DNA of 64,000 nucleotides from Smittium mucronatum (lineage: Eukaryota > Kickxellomycota > Harpellomycetes > Harpellales > Legeriomycetaceae): NCBI GenBank assembly GCA_001953115.1, contig LSSL01000047.1:1-64000 (forward strand), written 5' to 3'. The notes under the pieces are model-generated. The model was not told the origin of the DNA, did no database searches, and was given only the letters and a program-made list of their open reading frames with translations. The position numbers were made by a program, and so were the translations under genes. The first letter of the stretch is position 1. Every line of letters starts with the position of its first letter. Positions 24,101-37,138 of the stretch are shown here, one piece after another.

Positions 24101-25864
24101 CATCAAGAAGCAAATGATAACATCTAACCAGTATCGCCTTTTTGTCGGAAAATTGATTCAAAATTTATCTGTTTTCCCTCAATCATCGAGATCGAAGATT
24201 GTATTTATTGTTTCCACCTTATCAGTATGTTCGATAAATAATTCCGAACTCAATTTTGGTGAAATTCCTGATATCTTCCAACTCGCAGATAAGTTTTTCT
24301 TTGACGATTTCGGCTGTCTTCTTGGTGAAAAGGAAGATAAAGCGGTCTTTGTTCTCGAAATTATATGTTCTAAAGCCTTAGATAATAATGGACAAAAGAT
24401 AATTTTTGCTGATGACGACCACAGATTTGAGTATCTGAAAAATAAAGTATCTTATGGACTAGACATTATGGATGGAATATTTATGGCTGCACACCCATCT
24501 ATAGTATGGGATTTCCACTTTTTAATTACAGAAAAATTCGTAAAGCTGATATCCTATTTTTTTTCCATGTTCTCAAATTACAGTGATATGACTCTCAAAC
24601 TCCTTAAATCTCTTGAATATATCGTCAAATACCAAGAATTTTGTTGGTTCACTGAAGTGGAGCCTTCCAATATTCAAAAATATATCCCTGATGCCGTATT
24701 TGGGGATCTATCTAAAATTGAAACATTTAGTCAACATGCTTTTGCCACAATTAATGCGTTTTCTCTGATGTTGAATGACTCCATTCGTAGCTATGCATCT
24801 GCAAAAAGTAAGCTTTATTTTCATTTTCATTATCATTCTCATTTACATTGTTCTATATTAATTCTCATCTCGCTTTTTATTAATTTTTAGTGTCATCTAA
24901 AAAACTTAAAGCACCAAGTGACTCTGCCGAATATGAAGATACAATTTTCTTTTTACAAAACTCCACTCTCTTAAGCCTAATTAGCCAGATATCTACCAGA
25001 TCTTTTGGGATTTGGCCAACCTACATTGAACTTGGGTCTAGATCGCTTGGCACTCACGAAGAAGACGTGACAAAAAATTTTCTCACCTCTCTACTGATTA
25101 ATTCTGTCGAGATATCTCACGCGACTATCAAAATTGAAGAAATGGTTGTTTTGAATCTTTTGGATCCATATTTGATCATGATTAACGAGATTTCTTCGTT
25201 CAGTGGTCGCGATTTTTGGTTCAATTTGGATGATAATTCAGTGGAATATATCCTGAAAGTTATTTTACATACAATTGAGCTACCCTTCCCTAATATTTTA
25301 ATGAATGCCAGTTCCATTTTAAACCGACTTGTCTTCCGCAGTGTTGCAACTGTGTATCAACGTTTATATTCAGAAAACGAATTTTTAGGAAATACGTTGT
25401 TGCGAAAGTTGCTTCCTGTATCAGCTGACGCTTTGGAAAAACTCCTATTAGTAATCCTGGTTTCCAATTGCGACCCATCAATAATCGAACATTGTGGCTT
25501 ATCTGTGTCACTCATTTTGATATTTTCTCCGGTAATCCATTTTCTATATTTAAATCATAATTTTATTCCTTATACTAGATTTTTTTTTGTACAAATTTCT
25601 TTTTTTTTACGATATATGCCTCAGAACTTGTTAAAGAAATCATCTGAGTTTATAATGGAACGTGTTTCAGACGAACAAAAGAACAGAGTTCCTCACATTT
25701 TCAACGAATTTTATCAAAACTTGAAGCAATTAAATTCTATAAAAATCCTTCTCGACGAAGATTCTGATAAACCTTCATCTCTCATTGATGAATTATATTT
25801 GGAAATCAGACAGCCTCTCTATAGCTTTCTAGCAAACCTCCGATCCATAATAGTGATCCAATAA
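21121..25864 (+). CDS. exportin-4-like nuclear export karyopherin, nine exons
   Basis: Predicted 1,326 residues from exons 21,121-21,174, 21,316-21,403, 21,520-21,661, 21,752-21,788, 21,879-22,409, 22,495-22,691, 22,757-24,807, 24,891-25,531 and 25,625-25,864. All introns are GT-AG (65-141 bases), with donors such as GTAATT, GTAAGC, GTATCC and GTACGT, and the reading phase is kept at every junction. The ATG is the first after an in-frame TGA at 21,115. The N-terminal part matches the exportin-4 pattern: a CKEF-like start, RDWLLAFLISNSGNLEQF then TKLTWL (the Xpo1-like region), EEFSIGSK with WEFHYNCK, and a KILHWDF segment. The rest is long alpha-helical HEAT-type sequence. In animals exportin-4 is a RanGTP-dependent exporter of eIF5A and Smad3; the cargo here is unknown. 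The human protein is about 1,150 residues, so this one is somewhat long. The last intron is 93 bases, divisible by three and stop-free, so it may be retained (31 extra hydrophobic residues). The acceptor of exon 2 could instead be six bases later. Confidence 0.85.
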
Positions 25865-26944
25865 AACAAAAATGGTTCAAGTTAAACATGAAAAAATCTT
25901 TTTTCAAATTTTTGTGATAGCATTAAAATTTTCATGTTATATTTGATTTAACAATTGATTTTTTATTTTGGTTAATGTGGTTTAGAATTTTTGCACAAAA
26001 ACTTGCTTATTAACAGTAGTCTATCAATTCATTTCCAGTCCTATATATATATTTATTTCTATTGTTTAAAAAACTATAAAACTTAAATCAGAGTTTGCTA
26101 TTTTAGGTATGGTATTTTTCTGGAGGAAGAATAGAGATTCTCTATTTGAAAAGTAAAAAAGGTCAATAAATTATAATAGTCATTGGATTTGCATAAGTTT
26201 ATATTGCTTGACTACATGAATACTTTCAAATAAAGATTTCTGGTTACCTTAAAATATATTATTTTCTTAGATATAAAACTATCATTTATTATAAGATATA
26301 AACAGCATCTTTGAAGAAATTCATAGTGAGTTTGGAGATATTAGTGTAGCTATTCAAAGTCGGGCAATAATTTTTTTTTTGTATATTATCAACTTTTTTG
26401 AAAAAAAGTATGCTTTTCAAGCAATCTTTACCGATTTAAAATAAATCCAGAGAAAAAAATAAAAAGGAGAGAAAACACATCCACTTAATCCTTCAAAATT
26501 GTATGTGCTTACCCAAATCCGCTAAATTATAAACAGATCTATTCAGAAATTGAAATGACATAACTATTAGAATTTAAGTTAATCTAAGTTGAAATCTAGT
26601 AAGAATAGATGTATGAAATTCATTTTGAAAGCAGTCATTATAATGTACAAAATTTTAAATAACATCCAAATTTATAATCACATCACTGATATAACATCAT
26701 TTCTTACATCATAAAAACCTCAAAGCTCAAAATTTAAAGTCAGAAAATTCAAACAAAGAGAATAGAAATAGATATAAAGAATACCAGGTTAATGAATCAA
26801 AACAAAATATCACAAAAACTGATATATTCAGAGTTCAAATGATATTAGAATCAAAAATTGGGATGCAAATATACAAAAAATTCCGAAAAAAAAATAAATG
26901 GCAATAATATAAATGTTATACACGGAAAAATGAAATTAAAAGTA
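25865..26944. other. intergenic, nothing recognised
   Basis: Between the exportin stop and the LINE relic I see no open frame above about 40 codons, no RNA gene and no repeat arm. The exportin 3' UTR must lie at the left edge. The right part, from about 26,700, is A-rich on the plus strand and could be the degraded 5' region of the LINE. Confidence 0.5.
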
Positions 26945-29915
26945 ATGAAAATTAATGTTTGCAGAATTAAATCTGTAAGATCAGAACTCGATCTCTTTAA
27001 AAATTAAAACCGGATATTGTATTACTACACGAAACATTCCTAAGTAAAAAATCACATCTTTTTAGGATACCTGGATACACAACAATCGAGAACAAAGCTG
27101 AACTGACGATTGGTGGTATTGACCTTCTGATAGGGGTCAGAAATAAATCGGGTCTGAGTCTTAGTGAGTTTATAAACCACCCTAACGTTATGGCTGGTGT
27201 AATCAAAGGAAAAACAAAAAGTAATAAAACTTTTAGAATGAATTTTTTAAACCCATATATACCTTCCTGGGGATTAGAGGAATTTTTGACAGTGAATGGA
27301 ATTCAATCTTTTTTATTAAAAAAAAATGACACAAAGTACGCAATAATATTTGAAGACGATTTCAGTATGGATATTTTTAGAAGTGATCAGTTTCTGAAAA
27401 AGTCCGGAATCGACTTTAAACATTTAAGTGTGTCAAATTCATTAGGTTATCGGTGGAGTGAGAATGATATATGTTGTATGTCAGATCATATATTATAGAA
27501 TAGAATAGACTCGAGGCCAAATCTGTGCACTGCAAAAAACATTTATATATATCTGACGATTTCCCTACTAGTAATAAATGGGATATAGCTGTTATTTTCA
27601 TACCCTCGATAAAAGGAAAAATCAATGTCAAAAAAATTGGATTAATCAAAGACCAATTAATATCAAAAAACCTATTTGACCTACTTTCAAAAGATTTAAT
27701 CGAAACAAATCAAATCACTAAAAAACTAATTGGTATAATATGGAATTATTCTGGCCGATTAGGCATTGCAACCAACCCCATCTATCAAAAAAAAAAGTTA
27801 AGCGAAACAATCAAAAAAATCAAAAATCTTCTAGGCTATTAACTAATTCTAAAGTAGATATATAAATATACATAGAATTGAAAAATGGCTCTAAAAAAAG
27901 CGAAAAAACAAGATTCAAAAAAAAAATTGTGAAAAAAAACTTTTGAGACTTAGTTAATATTTATCAAATAATGAGTTGCAAAAAATTTGGGATTTCATTA
28001 AATTTTTTACTGGAAAAATAAAAACTAGCCTCATTTCGGGCCTTATATTTGACCCAAACAATATTTTAATAACAGATAGTGAGATTAAACTCAAAATTTG
28101 GGGGATGAATTTTAAGAAAATTTCCAAGTACTCTACTGGAAACAGTAGATCCACCGAAAAATGGGAAATACTATTAATTTTTAATTTACAATATTTACAG
28201 AGTGTGATGATTCTATTACTTGGTATGATTAACACTTTAATTATAAAAATTCCAAACAATAAAGCTTCTGAAATATATGAAATTCCAAATTAAATCTGTA
28301 AATTAGTTATAATTATTACTGAAGATTCAACACCAAATTTAGCCAAAGTTATTTTCAGAATTTTGAAAATAATGTGTGGTGTAGGGTAAATTCCAGAAAA
28401 TATGAAGCCAAAATCGTTTTCTTGTACCGAAAAAGAAAAACTCGCAAGACCTCAAAAATGATCTTGTATTATCACTTATACCAATGTTCATAAAAAAAAT
28501 TGCAAATTTTTTAGTCATTAAAATATAAAATATGAGTGGAAAATATTGTATAATGAATAAAGATCAAGCAAGATTTTGAAAATAAGAATAATGCGTTTCC
28601 CAAGCTGCAATATTTTATGAAATTATAAAAAGAAAAAAAATTATTGGCTTGGAAAATTGGATCGTTCTCATAGATTTCTCTAAAGCATACGACATGGTTC
28701 CCCATACGTATCTGTTATTTAAATTAAGAAATGCTAGATTAGGCGGTACAATTTTAGATTTAATATTTTGGCTTTACTAATCACTAAAATTGATGTTCCG
28801 AATAGGTAATAGCTCTACAGAAGCATCAGAATCTTAATGTGATGTGAGACGAGGGTGTCAATCATCATTTATTTTATCCAAATTATTTATTAACGATATT
28901 TTTCGAGGCATGGGTGGAATATATGTACCATCAAGAGGGGGAAAAAATCCCCGGACCTGTATCCACTGATGATTCTGTAGTAATAGGGAATATATCGGAG
29001 TCACTTCAAAGCTCTTTAAACTCAATGTCTAGTTAAACCGATAGCTGGGAAATTAAAATCAATACATCCAAGTTCGGAAAAATCATAGTATGCTCCAAAA
29101 TAAATTATCAATTCACGGCATAGTGACAAAATTTAGAAATTATTCAAAAATATGAATACATATGATGCATTTTCAATTTTGATTGAAAATCATCAAATAA
29201 AATCAAAAAAATAAAACTAAGGTTAAAAATGCATTTTTGGTGGATAAATATTTTTATCTAAGACCGATATTCCCACTTAAATAAAAATATAATTCATAAG
29301 TTCGGCCCTCGTGCCAATTGGGAAATAAGATGTGGATAATTTATTTATGAACGAGTAACAAATCATAAAAATACAAAATGAAATTGATAAAGCGACATGG
29401 ATCACTGTACGGGTTGTTATACCTGTGCTGTGGAAAGTAATGGAACTAAACTGGATATAAAATCCGTGTTTCTGAAAACCAGTTTGACTCGTGAGCGCGC
29501 ATAAAAAAAATTGAACCCCCCAAAAATCTGTATATTGTACTTGATTAATAACCAACACCGATCCCAAATGAGCTCAAGTGTGACGAAAGATTTAAAATGG
29601 CTAAAAAATATTGTAAATCCAGTCGAATTTTCCAACCTGATAAATAATTGAAGATAGAAAATTTTGAATACCAGATCATTTTTTCGAAAATGGGCTCTAG
29701 ATCGGGGATAGAAAGTTCTGGAAACCGGAATAAACATCAGGATCTGTGCTCTTATCAGATAATAGGCTTCTAGAAAATCGGAGAAATCAGAATTGAACAG
29801 TTTCGGGTGATTAAAAACCCGGCCAATGAAAAAATCATCGAAGGAAAATTTAAATCCATTTAACCGATGCCCTCGATGCATGGAGCCACTAGTGTGACAC
29901 ACTGGGGCCAGGTGA
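26945..29915 (+). pseudogene. degenerate LINE (non-LTR retrotransposon) ORF2
   Basis: About 3.0 kb in LINE order, broken by stops and frameshifts. An endonuclease block runs from 26,945 through a frameshift near 27,003. It reads KPDIVLLHETFLS at 27,007 and IPGYTT, and ends with the SDH motif just before a stop at 27,496. Reverse transcriptase blocks follow: NNKASEIYEIPN (about 28,255), then a NDLVLSLIPMF-type block (about 28,455). Next come LIDFSKAYDMVPH (about 28,665), a GCQSSFILSKLFINDIF-like block (about 28,855), and the catalytic box as STDDSV (about 28,970) after a frameshift. A TLTRERA/KKL-type block and an RCPRCMEPLV tail end the frame at TGA 29,913. It is clearly inactive. The large antisense frame at 29,417-29,938 is a shadow of this. 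Tails of related copies lie at 37.1 and 50.06 kb. Clade was not determined. Confidence 0.8.
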
Positions 29916-30010
29916 AATTTTTTTTGAAAAAAATTCACATAATTATTATTTTTAAATTGGCTTTTAGAAGTTTATGTTGACTTTAAAATAAATTTTCAGT
30001 AAAAATAGAA
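29878..30010 (+). repeat. LINE 3' end, copy 1 (end of ORF plus 3' UTR)
   Basis: ATG at 29,880 starts the codons M-E-P-L-V-stop-H-T-G-A-R, then TGA at 29,913. The following sequence includes GACTTTAAAATAAATTTTC, shared with the copy at 50 kb. This is the 3' junction of the LINE above. Confidence 0.6.
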
Positions 30011-33000
30011 AAAAGGAATTTTTTTTTTTTTTGCCCTTTTGCGAAAAAAAAACACGTCAGAAACAGTTGAGAACCTATTTTTAGTGTGCTAAAAAAAATA
30101 TAACTTCCACGGAAATATAATCGTGCCATTTTTTGCCCAAAAACAAATTTTCGAGAAGGTGATAGTATTTACTCTCCCGATCTGGATCATTTGGAGTAGT
30201 TCGAAAAAATTATTGGGGGTGGGGTGAGGGGCTTCTAAAAAAAAAACAGCTCTGCACTAAAAACGCTAGAAAAATATTTCAACTGGGAACAGCAATTTTT
30301 TTGGATTGAATTAGAGTTACCGTTCTATATATACTGGATATATTAATAGATTTTTTAGTCCCATTGAAAAATTTAAAGTAGTACAAAGATCCTAGAGCAG
30401 CTGAGCGTAGTCGGAAAAAAATAATTATTTATCTTTTATCAGTATTGTATTTATATTTAACGAGCTTAAAAAAAATTCAGAAAAAAACAAAAAACGCTAA
30501 AAAAATGGGTAAAAAAATTAGGTATTCAAGAATTATAATCAAAAAAAAAATTTTAAGTGAAAATGTAGAGATTTTATTCCTAACAGGTCGTTTTTTTCTA
30601 TTCTCGGATCCGATTCACATATAAACTAACTTTTTTCTCCAAAATTGGCAATAACCCGAGTTGAGATTTTTAGTTTAGAGCTTAAGAATATCATTTTCTA
30701 GAAAATTTATTTAATCAAATTTTTTCTGGAATAAATTTGAATATTAATATACCTTTATATCAATTGGAAGTTATAAAATTGATTCAAAGTTCAATTGAAT
30801 GAAATTTAAATGTAAAATGTGATTTTTATTTAGATTGGGATCGGGATCAGGTGAAATAGAATTATATCAGATTTGAGAAATCGATCTATCAGAGGGTGTT
30901 TTTTTCTATTTTTAATGATTTGAAGATAAGATTTATTCATATATAGATAATTTTTTAAATAAAAAAAAATTTAACTTTGAAAATAGTGCCTTATATGTGA
31001 CAAAAATGATGTACTAAAACAGCCTAAATACTAAAGTTATATATATTTAATATAATAATTTCAAATTTTGACACATATTAAAATAAAAAGTATTAAAAGT
31101 CTTTATATAATTTAGAGAACAGTTTAATCATAAAATGATTCAATACTTAATTTTAGCGAAATTTTCAGTAATTATTTTAGTCTATCCATATAAAGAAAGT
31201 ATTTGGTATCTTTTCTTGTTTTTTTTTCTTCTAAAAATTAAAACCAGATGTTTACCAATCTTATTTATTAATTATATAATATTTTTCAAATTTTTATATT
31301 TGAAAAAAAAGGAGTTCAAGATTTTAAAATTGTTTTAAGATAAAGATTATAGCATAAACTAACCGGCAATGCAATTAGATTCTAAAAAAAACAATTTCCC
31401 GAGAAAGAAACATGCATAATTGTGATTTTTTTTCAATCCTCTGAACATCTATATATGACGGATATATAAATTTATCAAAAAAACTATGATTTTATTTTTA
31501 TACTATGAAATTTAGATTTATTTCTTTGGAAATAAATATATTTATGAAGTCTTGATATGTAAAAAAATCTGAAATAAGATTTTTTTTTTTTTATATTCCA
31601 TATCAACGTGCTATCACTTATAATACTTGTTTTATTGCGTTTTATTAAATTATCATTCGCTTTTTAATGCAAGTTTGGATAAATATATCTTGTTAATGAA
31701 TCTTTATTTTTTTTCAAAAAAAAACTGGAAATGAAACATAAATGATTTATCTTATGTAGATAAAAAAAATTAATAATACTGATAGTTGATTTTTTGGTTT
31801 AAATACCTATATTATAATTTATTGTATATTTTTAAAGGTGAGTTTTCAAAAAAAAATAGGCTTTATTATCTAAAATAAAATAATCTTAAAAAATGATCGA
31901 TAATTTAGTATAAATACAGTTTATTGAGTTATATATTTATCAAGTAGTTTTTTTAATATAAATTTTAAAAAAAATTATTTAACCATTATTATCTGTTATT
32001 TTTTTTTAAAATGTTATGCAGCTATATATATATATATATACTTCGTCCCAACTCACACAAAATTTAGGTGAATGGTTTATATTATCCTTAATTATAATTG
32101 AATTTAATAATTATTTTTTAAATTAATCAAATCTCTTCAATTTTTGCCCTATCATAAGGCTTTTTAAATAATGTGAATATAAAAAAATCTCTAAATTCGC
32201 CTTAATTAACATTTATAAACTAAATAATTGTTAAAATAAAATTACTATATCAGAAGATTTTTTTTGAAATTGTTGATCCGGTGAATTTTATTTAAATTTT
32301 GATCTGATATTTTGTTTAATATGTTGTAATTTAATCTGAGATATACGTATATTTCATCCCCATCTGAAAATTTTATTTCTTAAGTAAATTTGAATTGATT
32401 TAAATAAAAGGAAAATTTATTGGATAGTATTGATTTTATCGGTGAAGTGACTGGAGTCCTATTTCCAATTTACCTCCAAGAAATTTCGCCTACTTTTTAA
32501 CCACCAAAAATTTTCTATTAATTGCTTTTAGAAAAAATGCATATTACACTGGAATTCTTTATTTTTACTGGACATTCCGCTTTTAAACTTGGCTTGTAAT
32601 ACGTTGGCTCGATAGGCGAAATGTCTTGTAGGCCTTCAACCCTAACACCGATTTTATCGAATAAAAATTCAACCAATAGATATTTTTTAAAACTTCCAGA
32701 AATTTTACTCAATCTTATTATTTGTTCCGGGAATTTTTAAAGGTTATTTTAATTTATTTTTGTTTAAAACAAAAACAATTTTTGTGACTAAAAAAAACAA
32801 AATTATTACAAAATTAATATAGTTTTTCCAGAGAAACTGAGTCTATGGTGTTATTCAAATATTATACTGTATCAATTATTTGAGTTTAAATTATGAGCTG
32901 TTTTAAAAAGAATAATTTATACATTGTTAGAACATATATTTACTAAAATTAAAAGGCATCGAGGATTTTAACCCTATTAAAATTCAATGATCTTTTGATA

Positions 33001-36000
33001 GAAAATATTAATGATGAGTGATATAAATATATCGAATAAAATTCAAAAAAGCATAAATATAAAACCGAATAAAAAATTATCGATATAATTAAAATTTATC
33101 TAATCCAAAAAATTATATACGCTATTACTATGAGTAATTATATTCATCTATGCACTATTTTTTTGGATTATATTTGATAAATAGCTTTACAAGATGTGGT
33201 TAAATTTTATACCTTAAATATGACTGTTTCAAGTTAAAATTGTCTAGCTTTTATTTGAATTAATTAAAAACTCTTCAATAAGATTTAATGTATATTTGTA
33301 GAATAATATGAATAAAATTGCACTCTTATTAAAATATAATCAATGTTTTTTTAACTTTTACGAACATATTATCATCAATAAAACTCTCGGAATTTATTTT
33401 CTACATAAAAAATAAATTTTGTGATAAATTTTTGAAATTCTATTTCTAAAATAAGATGTTTTTAATTGTGACATATGTTGGTTTTTTCAAAGTTAAAACA
33501 TATTATAAACCTAAATAAGTCCGTAAATTACAAATATATAAAAAATATATAGCTTTTTCTGTGATATTAAAAATAGAGATAAACCATTTTAAATTTAACT
33601 TAAAAATTACAGTCAATTTATAACTAGAAATGATTAATTAATTGCAAATAAACTAAATTGGCATCGTTTTTTTAAAAATTTACTGGAAAAAGCAGAAATA
33701 AATAACAATGAATATGCGGTTAAATTATAAATTTATATTCTATAGCTTAAATAAATAATTAAATAATTAATTAGTTTAGTGAAAAGATTTTCAGAAATTT
33801 TTTTTTTAGTTCGTTATATAATTAAACCTTATCTTCGATCAGAAATAAATTGGATTTTCCCTTAATTAGATTATGTATTAATAATTCAACATAATGAAAA
33901 TGCAAATTTTTTATAATAATTTCTGTTAGTTAAATTTTTATTTGATAAAATAAAAAAAATAAAAAAAATAAAAATTCTCACTTATTTAAAACATATCAAA
34001 TATATTTAAGGGTCAAAACATCCAATTAAGGATAAAAAACAAGTAAAATATATAAAAATTTATAATAAAAAAAGAATATAACTCACATAATAATACTTCT
34101 AATATTTATTTTCGGTTGCTTAATATAAACTACATAAAAGTTCATTAAGTCTATTTCTGTAATAATAGAAGGGGTGGAGGCTTTTGTAAATTTTTATCGG
34201 CTCTGTTATAATGATAAATACTACACTTATTTTGTAATAATCAATTAATTAATTCATAAGGGAATTTTTTGTAATTAAAATTAATATTTTTCTATAAATT
34301 ATATAATTTTTTCTCTATAAATATACAATTTCATTTATAAATGAGAAATTTTTTATTATATCCACACTAAAGCGTTATTTTAAATTTGACAAAATCACAA
34401 TCCAATAACTAAATATAATTTAAAATGCTGCTGTTTTAATTAATGTATTTTTATAATTTTTATTTATTTATTGGATTTACTCGTTTTAAATTTTATAAAA
34501 AGTTATAAAAATCAATATACAGTTGTTTAAAAGGGTAAAGGGAATGTATGTTTTTTTTCACCAAAAATTTTCTGGTGTTCTAATAGAAAAAAAACTAACA
34601 CTGAATATTTTGGAACCAATTATATCATTTGTTTAAAAAACTTAAATAAACTCTACAACTAAAAAATAAATAATGGAAGAAATAATTATAATTTGCGGTT
34701 ATCAGAGTTTTTTTTTTGAATTTTATGAAATTTTATAGAATAATTTACAAATTTATAAAATCAAATTATAAAAGATTAAAAATATTTATATTTAGTAAAT
34801 ATTACACAAGGTGTTTTTCAAATTTCAACAATTTTCGAAAAGTAAATCATATACGTTTTTTCATATTCAACAATACTAATATAAAATACATCTCACAATT
34901 ATGGATATAGATATAAATTTTTTATATAAATTAAAATTTTACTTAAAAAATATCTTAAATTTCTTCCACCGATTAAAATAAATCAATTAAAAGATTTAAA
35001 GAGCCCCATAAAATTTTTAAGACAGATTATAAAATCATTAAAAATAATTGAAATTTTAAAATCAGCACTATTAAAACGGATATAATTCGAATTTAATTTA
35101 GTGGATATACGTATAAAATAGTCTTAATTGTGAATTTTTAGAGATAAAATTCACTTTTTTTGTAGGAATAAATAAATTTTAGTTAAAAAATTTATTTATT
35201 TATACAAAAAAAAAATCCCCTCCCCGACTCGGATTTAAAAAATATATTTAGACGATTATTTTTAACGTATATATTAGCATAATTATTTATAAAATATTTT
35301 AAATCGATTTAATAAGCTTATTTTGGATTTAAATGTTTTTTACCCGTAAATCTGAAATACTTTATAATCCTGGGAGAATGACTAAAAGTATATCTATTTA
35401 TCGAAAAAACTGGATTTTTATCAGGAATAATTTCATTTTTAAAAGATTAAAAATAAACGTATTTAAAATAGGATTATGTGATTATTTATTTAATGCTTCA
35501 GTTTATTTAATCTTAAAAATGTAGCTAAATAAAGTTTATTAATATTTTTTCAAGTTTTTGAGTATAATTTTTTTAACAAGTTAAATAAGAAAATTTCAAA
35601 AAAATATTGAATTTCAAAATTTACCATAAATAAAAAATATACATATCCCTAATTTGAAATCTCCACGATTTCTATTTATTTCTTGTAAATGAATCAGATT
35701 CATTAGTGTTTTATTTTAAAGATAATTATCTCAAAAATAACATACCTTTATAAAATCGGATAAATTATAATTAAATTATATTAAGGTCCCAACTTGCTTG
35801 TTTAAATAGTAAAAATATTATCAGTTTTTTATTTGAAAAATTTTTAAATTATTTTATAATATCACTTTGAATGTAGCTTTGGTTTGATTTCTGATTTTTT
35901 TATAATTAATAAACTTATTCGAATCATAAAACTTTAAATTTTAGGTTTTTAAAATATAGTTTTTTTTAATGGATAGGTTTATTTTACAAAATAAAATTTT

Positions 36001-36316
36001 TATATCGATGTGATATTAAACTTTTTGTATATAAGTTATTAATAGTAGATATTTTGTGCAATTGAGCAATTAAATTATATAAGTATAAAACCATTTTATT
36101 ATATAACGAGTTTAATTTGGAAATTTATAATTTTTTTATAATAGATAAATATGTATATTTATTTTTGGTTGATATATCTACGTGCATGAGGGGTTTTTTC
36201 TAAGATTTTTTCTTAGCTATTTTTCGATTAAATTATTATGATAATATTATTTTGTGATAATGAAGAATAAAATTGAATTTGAGTTAATCATTATCTGATA
36301 ATTTCCAAAAGAAATC

Positions 36317-36358
<42 letters not shown>
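36317..36358. repeat. AAT microsatellite
   Basis: About thirteen perfect AAT triplets in tandem. Simple sequence; probably polymorphic in length. Confidence 0.95.
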
Positions 36359-36359
<1 letters not shown>

Positions 36360-37089
36360 CAGCATTCCTAATTTTAACCTTAGTCTAAATATACTATTAT
36401 GTGTTTATTATAAAAACGTGGATGCCAAAGTTGTATTTTTTGTTTAAAGGGATATCTTATTCGAAATTATTATTTTTTCCCCATAAAATTGTATTTCTCA
36501 GTATCAGATATAATGATAACCCAATATTATGTATTATTTTTTTTTGCTTTTACCCCACTATTAATTATATAATTTAAATTTTATCTGATAAAAATATATA
36601 ACACAACATAATAACATGTTCACCAAATAGTAAAATAAACTTAAATTTCATAACCACTAATATATATATATATATATATATTATTTAAATCCTGTAAAAA
36701 ATTTTAAGTTTTGAAATTAAGTTGGGGTTTATAAAAAAAAAAATTATTAAAAGAAATGTGGTTTTTTTTCAATTAAGATTATTTTATCGTATTTTGATCT
36801 TATTAATTATATAAAAATGAATATAAATCGTAATATTATATTTTAAAATACATATAAATGATATAATTATTTATACATTATATATTTCATAACCAGCCTT
36901 AAATTTTATCCGTATGTAAATTTGAAGTATTTCATTTAATGAAAATCCTAAAAAAATTTACTCAAATTTATAGTATTCTAAATTCAGAAAATCTTTTTTT
37001 TGATCAACGAATAAAATTTAAATAAAATAATGTGATTTTTTTATTTTATAAGATAGATTATTTAGATCAGAAATTATTTCCTGGACCCA

Positions 37090-37138
37090 AAGCCGATACG
37101 GTATGGAGGCCCTAGTGAGCTGGGATGGGATTGGATAA
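37090..37138 (+). repeat. 5'-truncated LINE tail, copy 2
   Basis: ATGGAGGCCCTAGTG starts at 37,103 and the frame M-E-A-L-V-S-W-D-G-I-G ends at TAA 37,136. It has the same 11-codon spacing and same residues (ME-LV, G near the end) as the LINE ends at 29,880 and 50,057. Upstream CCGATACGG also matches CCGATGCCCTCG of copy 1. Nothing LINE-like is seen further upstream, which fits 5' truncation on insertion. Confidence 0.5.

Noticed and set aside
29417..29938. 173-codon minus-strand ORF
   Set aside because: It is antisense to the C-terminal part of the LINE relic, whose plus-strand translation carries the recognisable motifs.
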